Positions 1 to 8,687 are shown, numbered from the stretch's first letter. The stretch is DNA of 29,385 bases from DATHGT01 sp035317605 (GCA_035317605.1 DATHGT010000116.1:1-29385); one strand, 5' to 3'. Notes: generated by a model from the sequence alone, not told the origin. Numbers and translations: made by a program.

Positions 1-873
1 CTTGGCGATGTCGATGCGGCGGGTGAACCACACACCGGCATGACTCATCATGTAGTCGAGCGCGCGCTCCAGACCGGCCGCGCGCGAGGGATGGCCGCTG
101 AGCCTCAGGTGCAGGCCGAGCGACATCATCTTGGGCTGCGTCCGTCCCTCGCGGTAGAGCACGTCGAAGCCGTCCTTCACGAACGTGTAGTAGTCGGTCG
201 CCGTGAAGAAGCCGCCCCGGCCGAACTTCGAGTCGTTGGCGGTGAGGCTGTACGGCACGACCAGATGCGCGCGGTCGTTCACGCGCGTCCAGTACGGCAG
301 CTCGTCGTTGTAGGCGTCGGAGTCGTAGAGGAAGCCGCCCTCCTCGACGAGGAGCCGTCGCGTGTTCACGCTGGGTCCGGAGCGGCAATACCAGCCGAGC
401 GGGCGCTCGCCGATCGTCTTCGTCTGCGACTCGACGGCCAGTCGGATGTGCTTGCGCTCCTCGTCCTCGGGCAGCTCGTAGTGCTTGATCCAGCGCCAGC
501 CGTGCGAGCAGACGTCGAAGCCGGCCTCGCGGATGGCCGCGGCCACCGCCGGGTTGCGCTCGAGGGCGAGCGCGCAGCCGAACACGGTCAGCGGCAGCCC
601 GCGCTCCTTGAACAGGCGCAGCACGCGCCAGAACCCCACGCGGCTGCCGTATTCGAACATGCCCTCGGCGGCGAGATCGCGGCCCTTCACGTCGCTGATA
701 CCGCCGGACTCGGTCAGCGTGGCCTCGGAGAAGCCATCGTCGTGGACGTTGTACTCGGAGCCCTCTTCGTAATTGATCACCCAGTTGACGGCGATCCGCG
801 CCTCGCCCGGCCAGTGCGGATGCGGAGGATTGCCGCCGTAACCCACGAGGTCGCGCGGGAAGGGAGTGGACAT
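1..873 (-). CDS. PuuE-like allantoinase / polysaccharide deacetylase family protein (3' end cut by window edge)
   Basis: The frame is open from an ATG at 873 down to base 1 (291 codons) with no stop, so the C-terminus lies outside the window. The N-terminus contains YGGNPPHPHWPG and INYEEGSE, and further on SHGWRWI; these are characteristic of the PuuE group of NodB-type deacetylases, which act as cofactor-independent allantoinases in purine catabolism or on related cyclic amides. Family members are about 300 residues, so only a few residues should be missing. TATGAT lies 7 bases before the ATG (881-886, minus strand) and no Shine-Dalgarno is visible, so a leaderless transcript is possible. 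The substrate is not proven: PuuE relatives occur in many non-urate pathways, and no uricase or other purine gene is in view. Confidence 0.85.
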   Translation of the reverse strand, partial: MSTPFPRDLVGYGGNPPHPHWPGEARIAVNWVINYEEGSEYNVHDDGFSEATLTESGGISDVKGRDLAAEGMFEYGSRVGFWRVLRLFKERGLPLTVFGCALALERNPAVAAAIREAGFDVCSHGWRWIKHYELPEDEERKHIRLAVESQTKTIGERPLGWYCRSGPSVNTRRLLVEEGGFLYDSDAYNDELPYWTRVNDRAHLVVPYSLTANDSKFGRGGFFTATDYYTFVKDGFDVLYREGRTQPKMMSLGLHLRLSGHPSRAAGLERALDYMMSHAGVWFTRRIDIAK

Positions 874-937
874 GGGCCAGATCATACGACGGGAGCGGCG
901 TTGACAACTCGCCGTTCGCCGTGCGAGACAGACGGCC

Positions 938-2305
938 ATGCAAGAGGAACCGACTTCTCTCAGGATCGACGACCCCGGCGTGCGCGCGCTGTTCACCGAG
1001 GACGCGCGCTTTCAGTCCTGGCTCGACGTGGAAGCGGCGCTGGCCCAGGCCCAGGCCGAGCTGGGGATCATTCCCGAGAGCGCGGCGGCCGAGATCACGC
1101 GCAAGGCGCATCTCTCGTACCTCGATCGCGCGGCCATCACGGCGGGGCTGGCGCGCACCGGTCATCCGATCGTGCCGCTGGTGTGGGCGCTCGATCAGGC
1201 CTGCGAGGGCGACGCGGGCGGCTACGTGCACTGGGGCGCCACGACCCAGAACATCACGCAGACAGGCCAGCTCCTCCAGGTGCGACGCGCGCACTGGATC
1301 TTCCTGCGCCAGCTCGCGACGATCCTCACCACGCTCGCCGGCCTCGCCGAGAAGACCAAGGACATGTTGCTGCCCGGACGCACTCACGGTCAGCACGCGG
1401 TGCCCGCCACGTTCGGGTTCAAGGTCGCGGTGTGGATCGACGAGCTGGGCCGTCACGTCGAGCGCCTGCTCGGCTGTGAGGACCGCGTGTTCGTGGCCAT
1501 GCTCGGCGGCGGGGCGGGCACGCTCGCGTCGCTCGGCGAGCCCGGTCTCGCCACCCAGGAGAAGATGGCGGCCAAGCTCGGCATGCGTCCGATGCCGATG
1601 CCCGCGCGCACGATCGGCGATCACCAGGCCGAGTACGTCCTCCTGCTCGGCATGCTCGCCGCGACCGGCGGCAAGATGGCCCGCGAGATCTACACGCTCA
1701 TGAAGCAGGAGTTCGGCGAGGTCGAGGAGCCGGTGCCGCCGGGGACGGTCGGCAGCAGCACGATGCCGCAGAAGCGCAACCCCAAGCTCTCGCAGGACAT
1801 CATCGCCGCCGCCGCTCAGATCCGAGCTCTGGTACCACTCGCATTGGACGCGATGCAGACCGAGCACGAGGCCGACCGCACGACCAGCATCATGATGGGG
1901 CGCGCGCTGACGCAAGCCTGCGAGCTGACCGGCGACATGCTGCAACGCTTCGTGGTGCTGTTCGACGGCCTGCGGGTGTTTCCCGAGCGCATGCGGCAGA
2001 ACCTGGACCTGTCGGGCGGACTCATCATGGCCGAGGCGCTGATGCTCGAGCTGGGCAAGCAGATCGGCCGCCAGCGTGCCCACGACGCCGTCTACGAGGC
2101 GGCCCAGGGCTCCGTCGTGCAATCGCGTCCGTTCCGCGACATGCTCGCCGAGGATCCGCACGTGCAGGCGCGGCTCTCCGCGGCCCAGGTCGACGCGCTG
2201 CTCGACCCCGCTCGCTACGCCGGCCTCTGCGCGCTCTTCGCCGAGCGCGGCGCCGCCGGCGCGCGCGACGTCACCGCGCGGATCGAGCGCCGGCTGAAAG
2301 TCTGA
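938..2305 (+). CDS. Adenylosuccinate lyase / 3-carboxymuconate cycloisomerase family lyase
   Basis: This 455-residue protein belongs to the fumarase/aspartase superfamily. The signature GSSTMPQKRNP at about residues 272-282 is the mobile catalytic loop with its serine. GRTHGQHAVP near residue 148 carries the conserved histidine region. Superfamily members are homotetramers that eliminate fumarate from succinyl compounds or, in the PcaB branch, cycloisomerise carboxymuconate. The length and loop fit the PurB/PcaB-like branch rather than fumarase or argininosuccinate lyase. No purine or protocatechuate genes adjoin it, so the substrate is left open. It is divergent from the PuuE-like gene across 64 bases. 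The stop is followed 7 bases later by the convergent oxidoreductase gene. Confidence 0.88.
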   Translation: MQEEPTSLRIDDPGVRALFTEDARFQSWLDVEAALAQAQAELGIIPESAAAEITRKAHLSYLDRAAITAGLARTGHPIVPLVWALDQACEGDAGGYVHWGATTQNITQTGQLLQVRRAHWIFLRQLATILTTLAGLAEKTKDMLLPGRTHGQHAVPATFGFKVAVWIDELGRHVERLLGCEDRVFVAMLGGGAGTLASLGEPGLATQEKMAAKLGMRPMPMPARTIGDHQAEYVLLLGMLAATGGKMAREIYTLMKQEFGEVEEPVPPGTVGSSTMPQKRNPKLSQDIIAAAAQIRALVPLALDAMQTEHEADRTTSIMMGRALTQACELTGDMLQRFVVLFDGLRVFPERMRQNLDLSGGLIMAEALMLELGKQIGRQRAHDAVYEAAQGSVVQSRPFRDMLAEDPHVQARLSAAQVDALLDPARYAGLCALFAERGAAGARDVTARIERRLKV

Positions 2306-2312
2306 GCGGGCT

Positions 2313-3377
2313 CTACTTCATCGAGTCCGGCGACACCGGACGGCGGAGACGGTTGGCCTCGTAGATGGCCAGCGGCACCTGGAGGACTTTCTTCGCGGTC
2401 TGCACGTCCTGCGCGGGTTGCCGGCCTTCGAGCAGCCCGTCGATGAAATCGCGGGCGGCGCCGTCGAATCCGGTGCGCCAGTCCATGGGCACCTGGTAGC
2501 TCGTCGTCTCCGTGCCCTTGATCAGCATCACGGGCGCCAGATCGAGCATCTCGCCGGTGCAGCGGGTGACCCAGAGGATGCCGCGGGTGCCGTGGATCTC
2601 GAAGAACTCGTCGGCCTTGTAGTAGCGGCTGCGCATCGGCATGTCGGGCGCGTAGGTGTAGTCGATGATGCCGAGGCAGTCGCGGTCCTTGAATCGCCAG
2701 TGGGCCACGCTCGGCACCTCTTGCAGGAAGTCCTGACCGTAGCTGACGATGGCCGAGATCTCGCCGATGTCGCCGATCCAGTACATGGCGGTGGCGTACT
2801 TGTGGACGCCGTCGTCGTAGAGGGCGCCGCCCGGGTTGCGGCCGGGGTCGCGGCGCCAGACCAGCGCGTCGGGATCCAGCGCCATGGCCCCGCCCACGAT
2901 GTCGCGGACCCGCGTGGTGTGGATGCGCACGAGCGAGGGCTCGCCGATGACGCCGGCGTCCAGCAGCTCCTTGGCCTTGACGATCGGCAGGTAGTACAGA
3001 AAGTTCTCTGTCACCCGAAAGACGGTGCGCGCTCTGCTCACGGCATCCGCGATCCGGTCGGCCTCGGCCACGCTGATCGAGATCGGCTTCTGACAGGAGA
3101 CGTGCTTGCCGGCGGCCAGCGCGGCGATGACCTGCTCCGCGTGAAGGTACGTCGGCGTGAGCAGCTCGAGGGCATCCACGCCGGAATCGTTGAGCAGCTT
3201 CGTGTAGTCGGTGTAGATCCGCGGGGTCAGGCCCCACTCGCGAGCGCGACGCTCGGCGCGGGCGCGGTCGGTGTCGCACAGCGCGACCACGTCGCAGCGC
3301 TCGTGCTCGAGGTAACCCGGGGCGTTCAACTGGCAGATGTTGCCGCAGCCGACGATGGCGAGACGAACGCGATCCAC
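2313..3377 (-). CDS. Gfo/Idh/MocA family NAD(P)-dependent oxidoreductase
   Basis: This is a 354-residue protein. An N-terminal Rossmann fold opens with LAIVGCGNIC (GxGxxC-type dinucleotide loop, residues 7-15). The usual EKP motif of the family appears as CQKPIS (residues 95-100), keeping the catalytic lysine but replacing Glu with Gln. DDGVHKY at about 188-194 matches the D...H catalytic pair of the C-terminal domain. The family oxidises or reduces sugars, inositols and related hydroxy compounds; the substrate cannot be read from sequence. The stop is 10 bases from the start side of nothing else on this strand, and the EthD-like gene ends 10 bases upstream of the ATG, suggesting cotranscription of the two. 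Confidence 0.9.
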   Translation of the reverse strand: MDRVRLAIVGCGNICQLNAPGYLEHERCDVVALCDTDRARAERRAREWGLTPRIYTDYTKLLNDSGVDALELLTPTYLHAEQVIAALAAGKHVSCQKPISISVAEADRIADAVSRARTVFRVTENFLYYLPIVKAKELLDAGVIGEPSLVRIHTTRVRDIVGGAMALDPDALVWRRDPGRNPGGALYDDGVHKYATAMYWIGDIGEISAIVSYGQDFLQEVPSVAHWRFKDRDCLGIIDYTYAPDMPMRSRYYKADEFFEIHGTRGILWVTRCTGEMLDLAPVMLIKGTETTSYQVPMDWRTGFDGAARDFIDGLLEGRQPAQDVQTAKKVLQVPLAIYEANRLRRPVSPDSMK

Positions 3378-3387
3378 GCCGCGCGGC

Positions 3388-4020
3388 TCAGGCGGAGCGC
3401 AGCCGCTCGCTGAGGATCCAGTGCTTGTTGTAAGTGTACGGGCGGACCTCGGGCTTCCAGCGGCCGATGTCCGAGGTGTCGTCCCACTGCTTGGATTTCG
3501 GCAGCTCGGCGTTCTCGACCTCGTAGGCCGCGAGATAGCGCGCCTCGCCGGCGGTCGACGTGCGGTAACGCACGACGTTGACGAGGCCCGGAAGCTTCAT
3601 CAGCAGCGGCAGGTGCTCGGTCTCGTACAGCTCGTTGAAGAGCGCTTCCCGATGCGGCTCGACGTCCATCATCACCCAGTAGACGAACGGGGTCTTGCCG
3701 TTGAGCGCGGGGGAGCCGCCCACCCATTCGTAGGTGGCGAGATGGCGGTTCATCGTGTGCGGGCGGATCTCGCCGGGCCAGCGGCCGGTCTCGCCGGCGG
3801 CCTTCCACGCGGGAGTCTGGAGGACCGCGGCGCTGTCCATCTCGTAGGCCGCGAAGTATCGGGGCTCGGTGGCCGAGGGCTGGCGGAACCGGCTCGCGCT
3901 GCGCACGCCGGGCACGGCCCGGAGGTTCGGGACGTGCTCCTTGTCGTAGACCTCGTTGAAGGTGGCTTCGTGATCGTGGGCGACGTCCATGCGAACTAGG
4001 TGGAGCGCGTGAGTGGTCAT
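3388..4020 (-). CDS. Duplicated EthD-like / dimeric alpha-beta barrel protein
   Basis: This 210-residue protein is made of two tandem homologous halves. Half one has HEATFNEVYDKEHVPNL, then PRYFAAYEMD, then GRWPGEIRPHTMNRHLATYE. Half two repeats the same order with HREALFNELYETEHLPLL, ARYLAAYEVE and GRWKPEVRPYTYNKHW. The ELYxxEHLP pattern is typical of EthD-like ferredoxin-fold proteins, often found beside oxygenases and degradation genes, so one chain probably forms an intramolecular version of the usual dimer. The open frame extends to 4689, but that extension lies entirely over the divergent phosphodiesterase gene; ATG 4020 is where family-like sequence begins. TATGCT sits 7 bases before this ATG. 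The function is unknown. Confidence 0.8.
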   Translation of the reverse strand: MTTHALHLVRMDVAHDHEATFNEVYDKEHVPNLRAVPGVRSASRFRQPSATEPRYFAAYEMDSAAVLQTPAWKAAGETGRWPGEIRPHTMNRHLATYEWVGGSPALNGKTPFVYWVMMDVEPHREALFNELYETEHLPLLMKLPGLVNVVRYRTSTAGEARYLAAYEVENAELPKSKQWDDTSDIGRWKPEVRPYTYNKHWILSERLRSA

Positions 4021-4041
4021 GCGCGGTAGCATACTCCAGGC
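4021..4041. promoter_or_regulatory. 21-bp divergent start region with overlapping -10-like elements
   Basis: Only 21 bases separate two divergent ATGs. TAGCAT (4027-4032) lies 9 bases before the plus-strand ATG. TATGCT (4028-4033 read on the minus strand) lies 7 bases before the minus-strand ATG. The plus start has no well-placed Shine-Dalgarno, and the minus start has only a GGAG 13 bases away, as expected if both messages are leaderless. No good -35 is visible on either side, so this rests on -10 position alone. Confidence 0.35.
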
Positions 4042-5538
4042 ATGAGCGCCCGTCCCTTCGTGATCGTGTTCGTCGTCGATGGGCTTCGGCCCGATGCAAT
4101 CACTCTCGAAGACACGCCGACGCTGTTCCGGCTCCGCACGGAGGGCGTGGAGTTCACGAACAGCCATTCCGTGTTTCCGACGGTGACCCGCGTCAACGCG
4201 GCCACCATCGCCACCGGGACGCAGCCCGGCACGCATGGCATCGTCGGCAACCAGATCTACGTGCCGGCCGTCGAACCCCGGCGCGCGTTCGACACCGGCA
4301 ACTTCCGCAACCTGCTGGCGCTCGACCGGGTCAGCGGCGGGCGGCTCGTGATGGGCCCCACGCTCGGCGAGCGCCTGCGCGCGCACGGGATGACCCTCGC
4401 CGGTGTGAGCTCCGGCTCGACGGGGAGTTCGTTCCTCCTGAATCCGCGAGCGTCGTCCGGTGCCGGGATCGTGGTCAACGGCTACTTCGATGCGGGCAAG
4501 ACGGTGGCGTATCCGGCCGACGTGAGCGAGAAGATCCTCGCCAAGTTCGGACCGGCGCCGACGAAGGGGCCGGGCCGCCACGACGCCGCGGTGGCCTGGA
4601 CCGAGCGCGTGCTGCGCGAATACGTGCTGGCCGAGCTGCGGCCCGAGGTCGTCATCAACTGGATCACGGAGCCGGATCACACCCAGCACGACGTCGGCGT
4701 CGGATCACCCTCCGCGCGCGAGGCGCTGCGAAACGACGACAGCGAGATCGCGGGCGTGCTGGAGACCCTCGACGAGCTCGGGCTGATCGCGTCGACCGAT
4801 GTCTTCGTGGTTTCCGATCACGGCTTCACCACCAACACCGCCGGCGTCGACGTGGCCGGCGAGCTGGTTGCCGCCGGACTGAAGGCGGCCGCCGACTCCA
4901 CGGACGTGGTGCTGGCGAGCAGCGGCCAGGCCATCGGGCTGCACGTCGAGGGTCACCAGGGGGAGCGGATCGGGTCGATCGCCCGCTTCGTCCAGTCGCG
5001 CGACTGGGGCGGGGTGCTATTCAGCGCGGGGCGCGGCCCCGGCGATCAGCGTGGGGTCGTCGAGGGCACGTTCTCGCTCGAGCTGATCCACGTGGCCAAT
5101 GCCGACCGTGCGCCCGATCTCGTGTTCACGTTTCCGTGGACGTCGGAGCGCGGCCCCTTCGGCGTGCGCGGGACCGATCTCGCGTGCGTGAGCGGCGGCG
5201 CCAAGCTTCACGCCAGCGACCACGGCAGCATGAGCCCGTGGAACGTCCGCAACACGCTGCTGGGGTGGGGCATCTCGTTCAAGAAGCGGACGATCGTGCG
5301 CGCGCCCGCCGGCAACGTGGACGTGACGCCCACGATCCTGGCGCTGCTGGGCATCGCGGAGCGGGACGGTCTCGACGGCCGCGTCCTCGCCGAGGCCCTT
5401 GCGGACGGCGCCGACGAGGAACGGCTCGCCGTCGAGACGCGTGTGCACACAGTGGAGGCCGGCGCCTATCGCGCCGCGCTGCAGATCTCGACGGTCGACG
5501 GCCGCCGCTACATCGACAAGAGCTGGCGGGCGCGCTAG
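4042..5538 (+). CDS. Type I phosphodiesterase / nucleotide pyrophosphatase family (alkaline phosphatase superfamily)
   Basis: This 498-residue protein has the metal-binding elements of the alkaline phosphatase superfamily in order: VVDGLRPD near residues 11-18, FPTVTRVN with the probable nucleophile Thr49 at about 45-52, TEPDHTQH near 209-216, VVSDHGF near 256-262 and SDHGSM near 390. These would bind two metal ions and hydrolyse a phosphodiester or pyrophosphate bond. No convincing signal peptide is seen, although the start at 4042 is followed by a short hydrophobic strand belonging to the fold. The stop shares the CTAG tetramer 5535-5538 with the stop of the convergent amidohydrolase. The natural substrate is unknown; some relatives act on phosphonates or phosphonoacetate. 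Confidence 0.88.
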   Translation: MSARPFVIVFVVDGLRPDAITLEDTPTLFRLRTEGVEFTNSHSVFPTVTRVNAATIATGTQPGTHGIVGNQIYVPAVEPRRAFDTGNFRNLLALDRVSGGRLVMGPTLGERLRAHGMTLAGVSSGSTGSSFLLNPRASSGAGIVVNGYFDAGKTVAYPADVSEKILAKFGPAPTKGPGRHDAAVAWTERVLREYVLAELRPEVVINWITEPDHTQHDVGVGSPSAREALRNDDSEIAGVLETLDELGLIASTDVFVVSDHGFTTNTAGVDVAGELVAAGLKAAADSTDVVLASSGQAIGLHVEGHQGERIGSIARFVQSRDWGGVLFSAGRGPGDQRGVVEGTFSLELIHVANADRAPDLVFTFPWTSERGPFGVRGTDLACVSGGAKLHASDHGSMSPWNVRNTLLGWGISFKKRTIVRAPAGNVDVTPTILALLGIAERDGLDGRVLAEALADGADEERLAVETRVHTVEAGAYRAALQISTVDGRRYIDKSWRAR

Positions 5539-6539
5539 CTGAGCTTCAGCAGCGTCTCCAGATTCCGCCAGAGGATCTTTTCCTTCTCGTCCTCGGTGAT
5601 GCTCTCGAGGCCCTGGAGCCAGGTGACGGGCGAGGGATGCCACGGCACGAACGGCCAGTCGCTGCCCATCACCACCCGGTCGGCGCCGACTTCATCCAGC
5701 AGAAAGCGGAGCGCCTTCTCGCTGCCCACCACCGTGTCGTAGTAGAGCCGGCGCTGGTAGCTGCTCGGAGGATGGGGAATGCTCTGGGCGCGTTCCGTGC
5801 TGCGCCCCTGCCAGCCGCGGTCGAGCCGCCCCATCGCGTAGCACGCGGGGCCGCCGCCGTGCGCGATGCAGACCTTCAGATTCGGGCACGCGTCGAGGAC
5901 GCCGCCGAAGATCAGCATCGCGACCACGATCGCGTCCTCCATGATCACGCCGAGGCTGTTGAAGAGGCCGTACTTGGTCGTGCGGTCCATCATGAAGTTG
6001 TGCTGCGGCTGCGGATGGTAGAACAGCACCGCGCCCATCGACTCCGCGGCCTTGAACAGCGGCAGGAAGCGAGGGTCGTCCCAGTTGTCGCCGTTGACGA
6101 TCGTGTCCAGCTCGGCGCCCTTGAGCCCGAGCACGTTCACCGCGCGCTCCAGCTCGCCGATCGACGCCTTGACGTCCTGCACGGGCAGGGTGGCCAGCCC
6201 GGCGAAGCGCGCGGGCCACTGCTTGGTCATGTCGGCGATCTCGTCGTTGACGTCGCGGGCCAGGGCCAGGCCCTGGGCGGAGTCCAGGTGATAGCCGAAG
6301 AACGGCGTGTGGATGGACACGACCTGCACGTCGACCCCTTGCGCGTCCATGTCCTTCAACCGCTCTTCCGGCGTGAAGCGGACCTTGGGCGAGTTGAACC
6401 CCGTGCGTTTGCCGTTGCCGAGCACGGTGCCGAGCCCCGGGCCGCCCTCGTGACGGAAGCCGTACCACTCCCGTCCCGCCTCGGCGGCCTGCCAGAGAGA
6501 TCGGGGCACGAGGTGCGCGTGGATGTCGATGCTCTTCAT
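5535..6539 (-). CDS. Amidohydrolase of the ACMSD / gamma-resorcylate decarboxylase type
   Basis: This 334-residue TIM-barrel amidohydrolase starts with IDIHAHLVP (metal-binding HxH at residues 7 and 9). A central HPQPQHNF segment supplies another histidine, and VMGSDWPF near the C-terminus supplies the metal-binding aspartate. That set is typical of the ACMSD group (PF04909), which decarboxylates aromatic or muconate-type acids and includes some hydrolases. The ATG follows AGGAGG with 7-base spacing. The divergent neighbour is a CMD-like protein, a pairing common in aromatic-degradation loci, but the substrate cannot be assigned. The stop overlaps the stop of the phosphodiesterase gene. Confidence 0.88.
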   Translation of the reverse strand: MKSIDIHAHLVPRSLWQAAEAGREWYGFRHEGGPGLGTVLGNGKRTGFNSPKVRFTPEERLKDMDAQGVDVQVVSIHTPFFGYHLDSAQGLALARDVNDEIADMTKQWPARFAGLATLPVQDVKASIGELERAVNVLGLKGAELDTIVNGDNWDDPRFLPLFKAAESMGAVLFYHPQPQHNFMMDRTTKYGLFNSLGVIMEDAIVVAMLIFGGVLDACPNLKVCIAHGGGPACYAMGRLDRGWQGRSTERAQSIPHPPSSYQRRLYYDTVVGSEKALRFLLDEVGADRVVMGSDWPFVPWHPSPVTWLQGLESITEDEKEKILWRNLETLLKLS

Positions 6540-6568
6540 GGGACGTCCTCCTGTGTCGTTCGCCGGAG

Positions 6569-6576
6569 ATTATAAT
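6569..6576. promoter_or_regulatory. Symmetric -10 hexamers (ATTATAAT) between divergent genes
   Basis: The octamer ATTATAAT reads as TATAAT on both strands (6571-6576 plus, 6569-6574 minus). It lies between the amidohydrolase start (6539) and the CMD-like start (6624), in a region otherwise rich in G and C. Consensus -10 hexamers on both strands suggest a shared divergent promoter. No good -35 is found 16-18 bases away on either strand, so an activator may be needed. Confidence 0.45.
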
Positions 6577-6623
6577 CGGCTGCCCGACGGAAACCCCGAG
6601 CGGAGATCGAGGAGGAGCGAGCG

Positions 6624-6932
6624 ATGGCGCAGCCGACGTTGCCCCCGTGGATCCAGACCCTTCAGCAGCGTGACCCCGAGTTCGTGAGCTCGTACATGGC
6701 CCAGCGCGAGCGCGTGCTGCGCGACGGCGCCATTCCCGCCAAGTACAAGCTGCTCATGACCATGATCGTCGACGCGCTGCAGTCGCATCCCGACGGCGTC
6801 GCCAACATCGCCAACCGCGCCCGCGCCGCCGGCGCCTCGGAAGCCGAGATCCAGGAAGCCGTCGAGGTCGCGTATCTCTTTGGCGGCACCCCGGCCCTGG
6901 TCACCGCCGTCAACGCGCTCCGCGCCCCGTAG
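6624..6932 (+). CDS. Carboxymuconolactone decarboxylase / AhpD-like small protein lacking the CxxC motif
   Basis: This 102-residue all-helical protein is of the CMD type. YKLLMTMIVDAL, then ARAAGASEAEIQEAVEVAYLFGG, then ALVTAVNAL match the conserved helices of the family. AhpD members have a CxxCxxxH redox motif in the loop between the first two helices; here the same place reads SHPDGVAN, so there are no cysteines and thiol chemistry is unlikely. GAGGAGGAG lies just before ATG 6624, a very strong ribosome site. It is divergent from the amidohydrolase, with which it may share a pathway. True gamma-carboxymuconolactone decarboxylases also lack the CxxC, so an acid/base enzyme remains possible. 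Confidence 0.82.
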   Translation: MAQPTLPPWIQTLQQRDPEFVSSYMAQRERVLRDGAIPAKYKLLMTMIVDALQSHPDGVANIANRARAAGASEAEIQEAVEVAYLFGGTPALVTAVNALRAP

Positions 6933-6937
6933 GCCGG

Positions 6938-8617
6938 TTACTCGCGATTCACGGCGCTCACCACCGCACGGAGGGACGCGGTCACGATGTTGGCGTCGAC
7001 ACCGACGCCCCAGCGCGTCCGGTCGCCGTTGACGCGGGCCTCGACGTAGGCAGCGGCCCTGGCGTCCGCGCCCTCGCCGAGGGCGTGCTCGGAGTAGTCG
7101 GTCAGCTCGACGTCGACGCCGGCGTCGCGAAGGGCCTCGACGAACGCGGCGATCGGCCCGTTGCCGTGGCCCTTGATCCAGCGCTCAGCGCCCGCCGTCC
7201 GCACGTGCGCCTCGACCGTGGTGTCGCCGGTGTCGGCGGCCGTCGTGATCACCGGGTGACCAATCAAGGCGAGCGGAGACAGCGCGGTGAGGTAGGTCGC
7301 CTCGAACGCCGACCAGATCTGATCCGCCGTGATCTCGGTGCCACTGGCCTCGGTCACTTTCTGGATCGTCGACGAGAACTCGATCTGTAGCCGTCGGGGC
7401 AGGTCGAGCCCGTGCTCGAACTTCATGATGTAGGCGACCCCACCCTTGCCCGACTGGCTGTTCACGCGGATGACGGCTTCGTAGGAGCGGCCGAGGTGGT
7501 GCGGGTCGATGGGGAGATAGGGGACCTCCCACACGTCGTAGCTCTTGCCGAGGGCCTCGAAGCCTTTCTTGATCGCGTCCTGGTGCGAGCCGGAGAAGGC
7601 CGTGTAGACGAGATCGCCGACGTAGGGATGCCGCGGGTGCACGGGCAGCCGGTTGCAGTGCTCGACCGTGCGACGGGCGGTGTCGATGTCGGAGAAGTTC
7701 AGCTGGGGATCGACACCCTGGCTGAAGAGATTGAGGGCGAGGGTGACCACGTCCACGTTGCCGGTCCGCTCGCCGTTGCCGAAGAGCGTGCCCTCCACGC
7801 GGTCGGCTCCCGCCATCACGCCCAGCTCGGCGGCGGCCACCGCGGTGCCGCGGTCGTTGTGCGGGTGCAGCGAGAGCACGATCGCCTCGCGGTTGCGGAT
7901 GTTGCGGTGGAACCACTCGATCTGATCGGCGTAGACGTTGGGCGTGGCCATCTCGACGGTGGCCGGGAGATTCAGGATCACCGGCCGCGCCGCGGTCGGC
8001 TCCCAGACGTCCATGACCGCCTCACAGATCTCCTTGGCAAAGTCCAGCTCGGTGCCGGTGAAGCTCTCCGGCGAGTACTGGAACCGAACGTCGGTTTCGG
8101 GGATCGTCGGCGCGAGCTTGCGGCAGAGCTGGGCCGAGCGCACGGCGATGTCCACGATGCCGGCCCGGTCGAGCCCGAAGACCACCCGACGCTGGAGGGT
8201 GGAGGTCGAGTTGTAGAGGTGCACGAGCGCTCGCGGCGCGCCGCGCACGGCCTCGAAGGTGCGCTCGATCTGCTCGGGCCGGGCCTGGGTGAGGACCTGG
8301 ATCATGACGTCGTCGGGGATCAGGTCCTCTTCGATGATTTGCCGCACGAAGTCGAAGTCGGGCTGGGAGGCCGCAGGGAAACCGACCTCGATCTCCTTGA
8401 ACCCGCAGCGCACCAGCAGGTCGAACATCCGCCGCTTGCGCTCGACGTCCATGGGATCGATCAGGGCCTGGTTGCCGTCGCGCAGGTCCACGCTGCACCA
8501 GCGGGGGGCACGGGCGATCACCCGGCTCGGCCACGTGCGATCCGGCAGCGGGATCGGCGTGAACGGACGGTAGAGATGAAAGGGCATCGGTGCGGGCGGA
8601 CCGGCCTTCGGTGCCAC
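6938..8617 (-). CDS. leuA: 2-isopropylmalate synthase (long LeuA form)
   Basis: This 559-residue enzyme condenses acetyl-CoA with 2-oxoisovalerate, the first committed step of leucine synthesis. The catalytic barrel opens with VDLRDGNQAL. SLHPHNDRGTAVAAAELG holds the HxH metal site. GADRVEGTLFGNGERTGNVD is the second HMGL-type signature. The region after about residue 430 is the regulatory LeuA dimer domain that binds leucine (HVRTAGAERWIKGHGNGPI). The length and sequence fit the long form known from actinobacteria and some proteobacteria. The start is GTG 8617 with AAGGAGG five bases away. No leuB, leuC or leuD adjoins it. Upstream lie an intrinsic terminator and a leader ORF, so it is probably controlled by attenuation. 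Confidence 0.95.
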   Translation of the reverse strand: MAPKAGPPAPMPFHLYRPFTPIPLPDRTWPSRVIARAPRWCSVDLRDGNQALIDPMDVERKRRMFDLLVRCGFKEIEVGFPAASQPDFDFVRQIIEEDLIPDDVMIQVLTQARPEQIERTFEAVRGAPRALVHLYNSTSTLQRRVVFGLDRAGIVDIAVRSAQLCRKLAPTIPETDVRFQYSPESFTGTELDFAKEICEAVMDVWEPTAARPVILNLPATVEMATPNVYADQIEWFHRNIRNREAIVLSLHPHNDRGTAVAAAELGVMAGADRVEGTLFGNGERTGNVDVVTLALNLFSQGVDPQLNFSDIDTARRTVEHCNRLPVHPRHPYVGDLVYTAFSGSHQDAIKKGFEALGKSYDVWEVPYLPIDPHHLGRSYEAVIRVNSQSGKGGVAYIMKFEHGLDLPRRLQIEFSSTIQKVTEASGTEITADQIWSAFEATYLTALSPLALIGHPVITTAADTGDTTVEAHVRTAGAERWIKGHGNGPIAAFVEALRDAGVDVELTDYSEHALGEGADARAAAYVEARVNGDRTRWGVGVDANIVTASLRAVVSAVNRE

Positions 8618-8650
8618 GGGAGCCTCCTTCTATTCGGGCCATGTTTGGGC

Positions 8651-8687
8651 AAACAAAAAAGCCTCCCCGGGTTGGCGGGAGAGGCTT
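8651..8687 (-). terminator. Intrinsic terminator in the leuA leader (attenuator)
   Basis: Read on the minus strand, AAGCCTCTCC (8687-8678) pairs with GGGGAGGCTT (8668-8659), ten pairs including one G-U, across a 9-base loop. TTTTGTTT follows directly. It lies between the leader ORF and the leuA start with no gene ending just before it, which is the position of an attenuator rather than of an operon terminator. Confidence 0.85.

Noticed and set aside
40..1479. Long plus-strand ORF (479 codons) over the first genes
   Set aside because: It is antisense to the PuuE-like gene and out of frame with the lyase gene; Arg/Ala-rich translation without motifs is typical of GC-rich shadow frames.
4021..4689. 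N-terminal extension of the EthD-like gene
   Set aside because: It lies wholly antisense to the phosphodiesterase gene; homologous sequence starts at ATG 4020.
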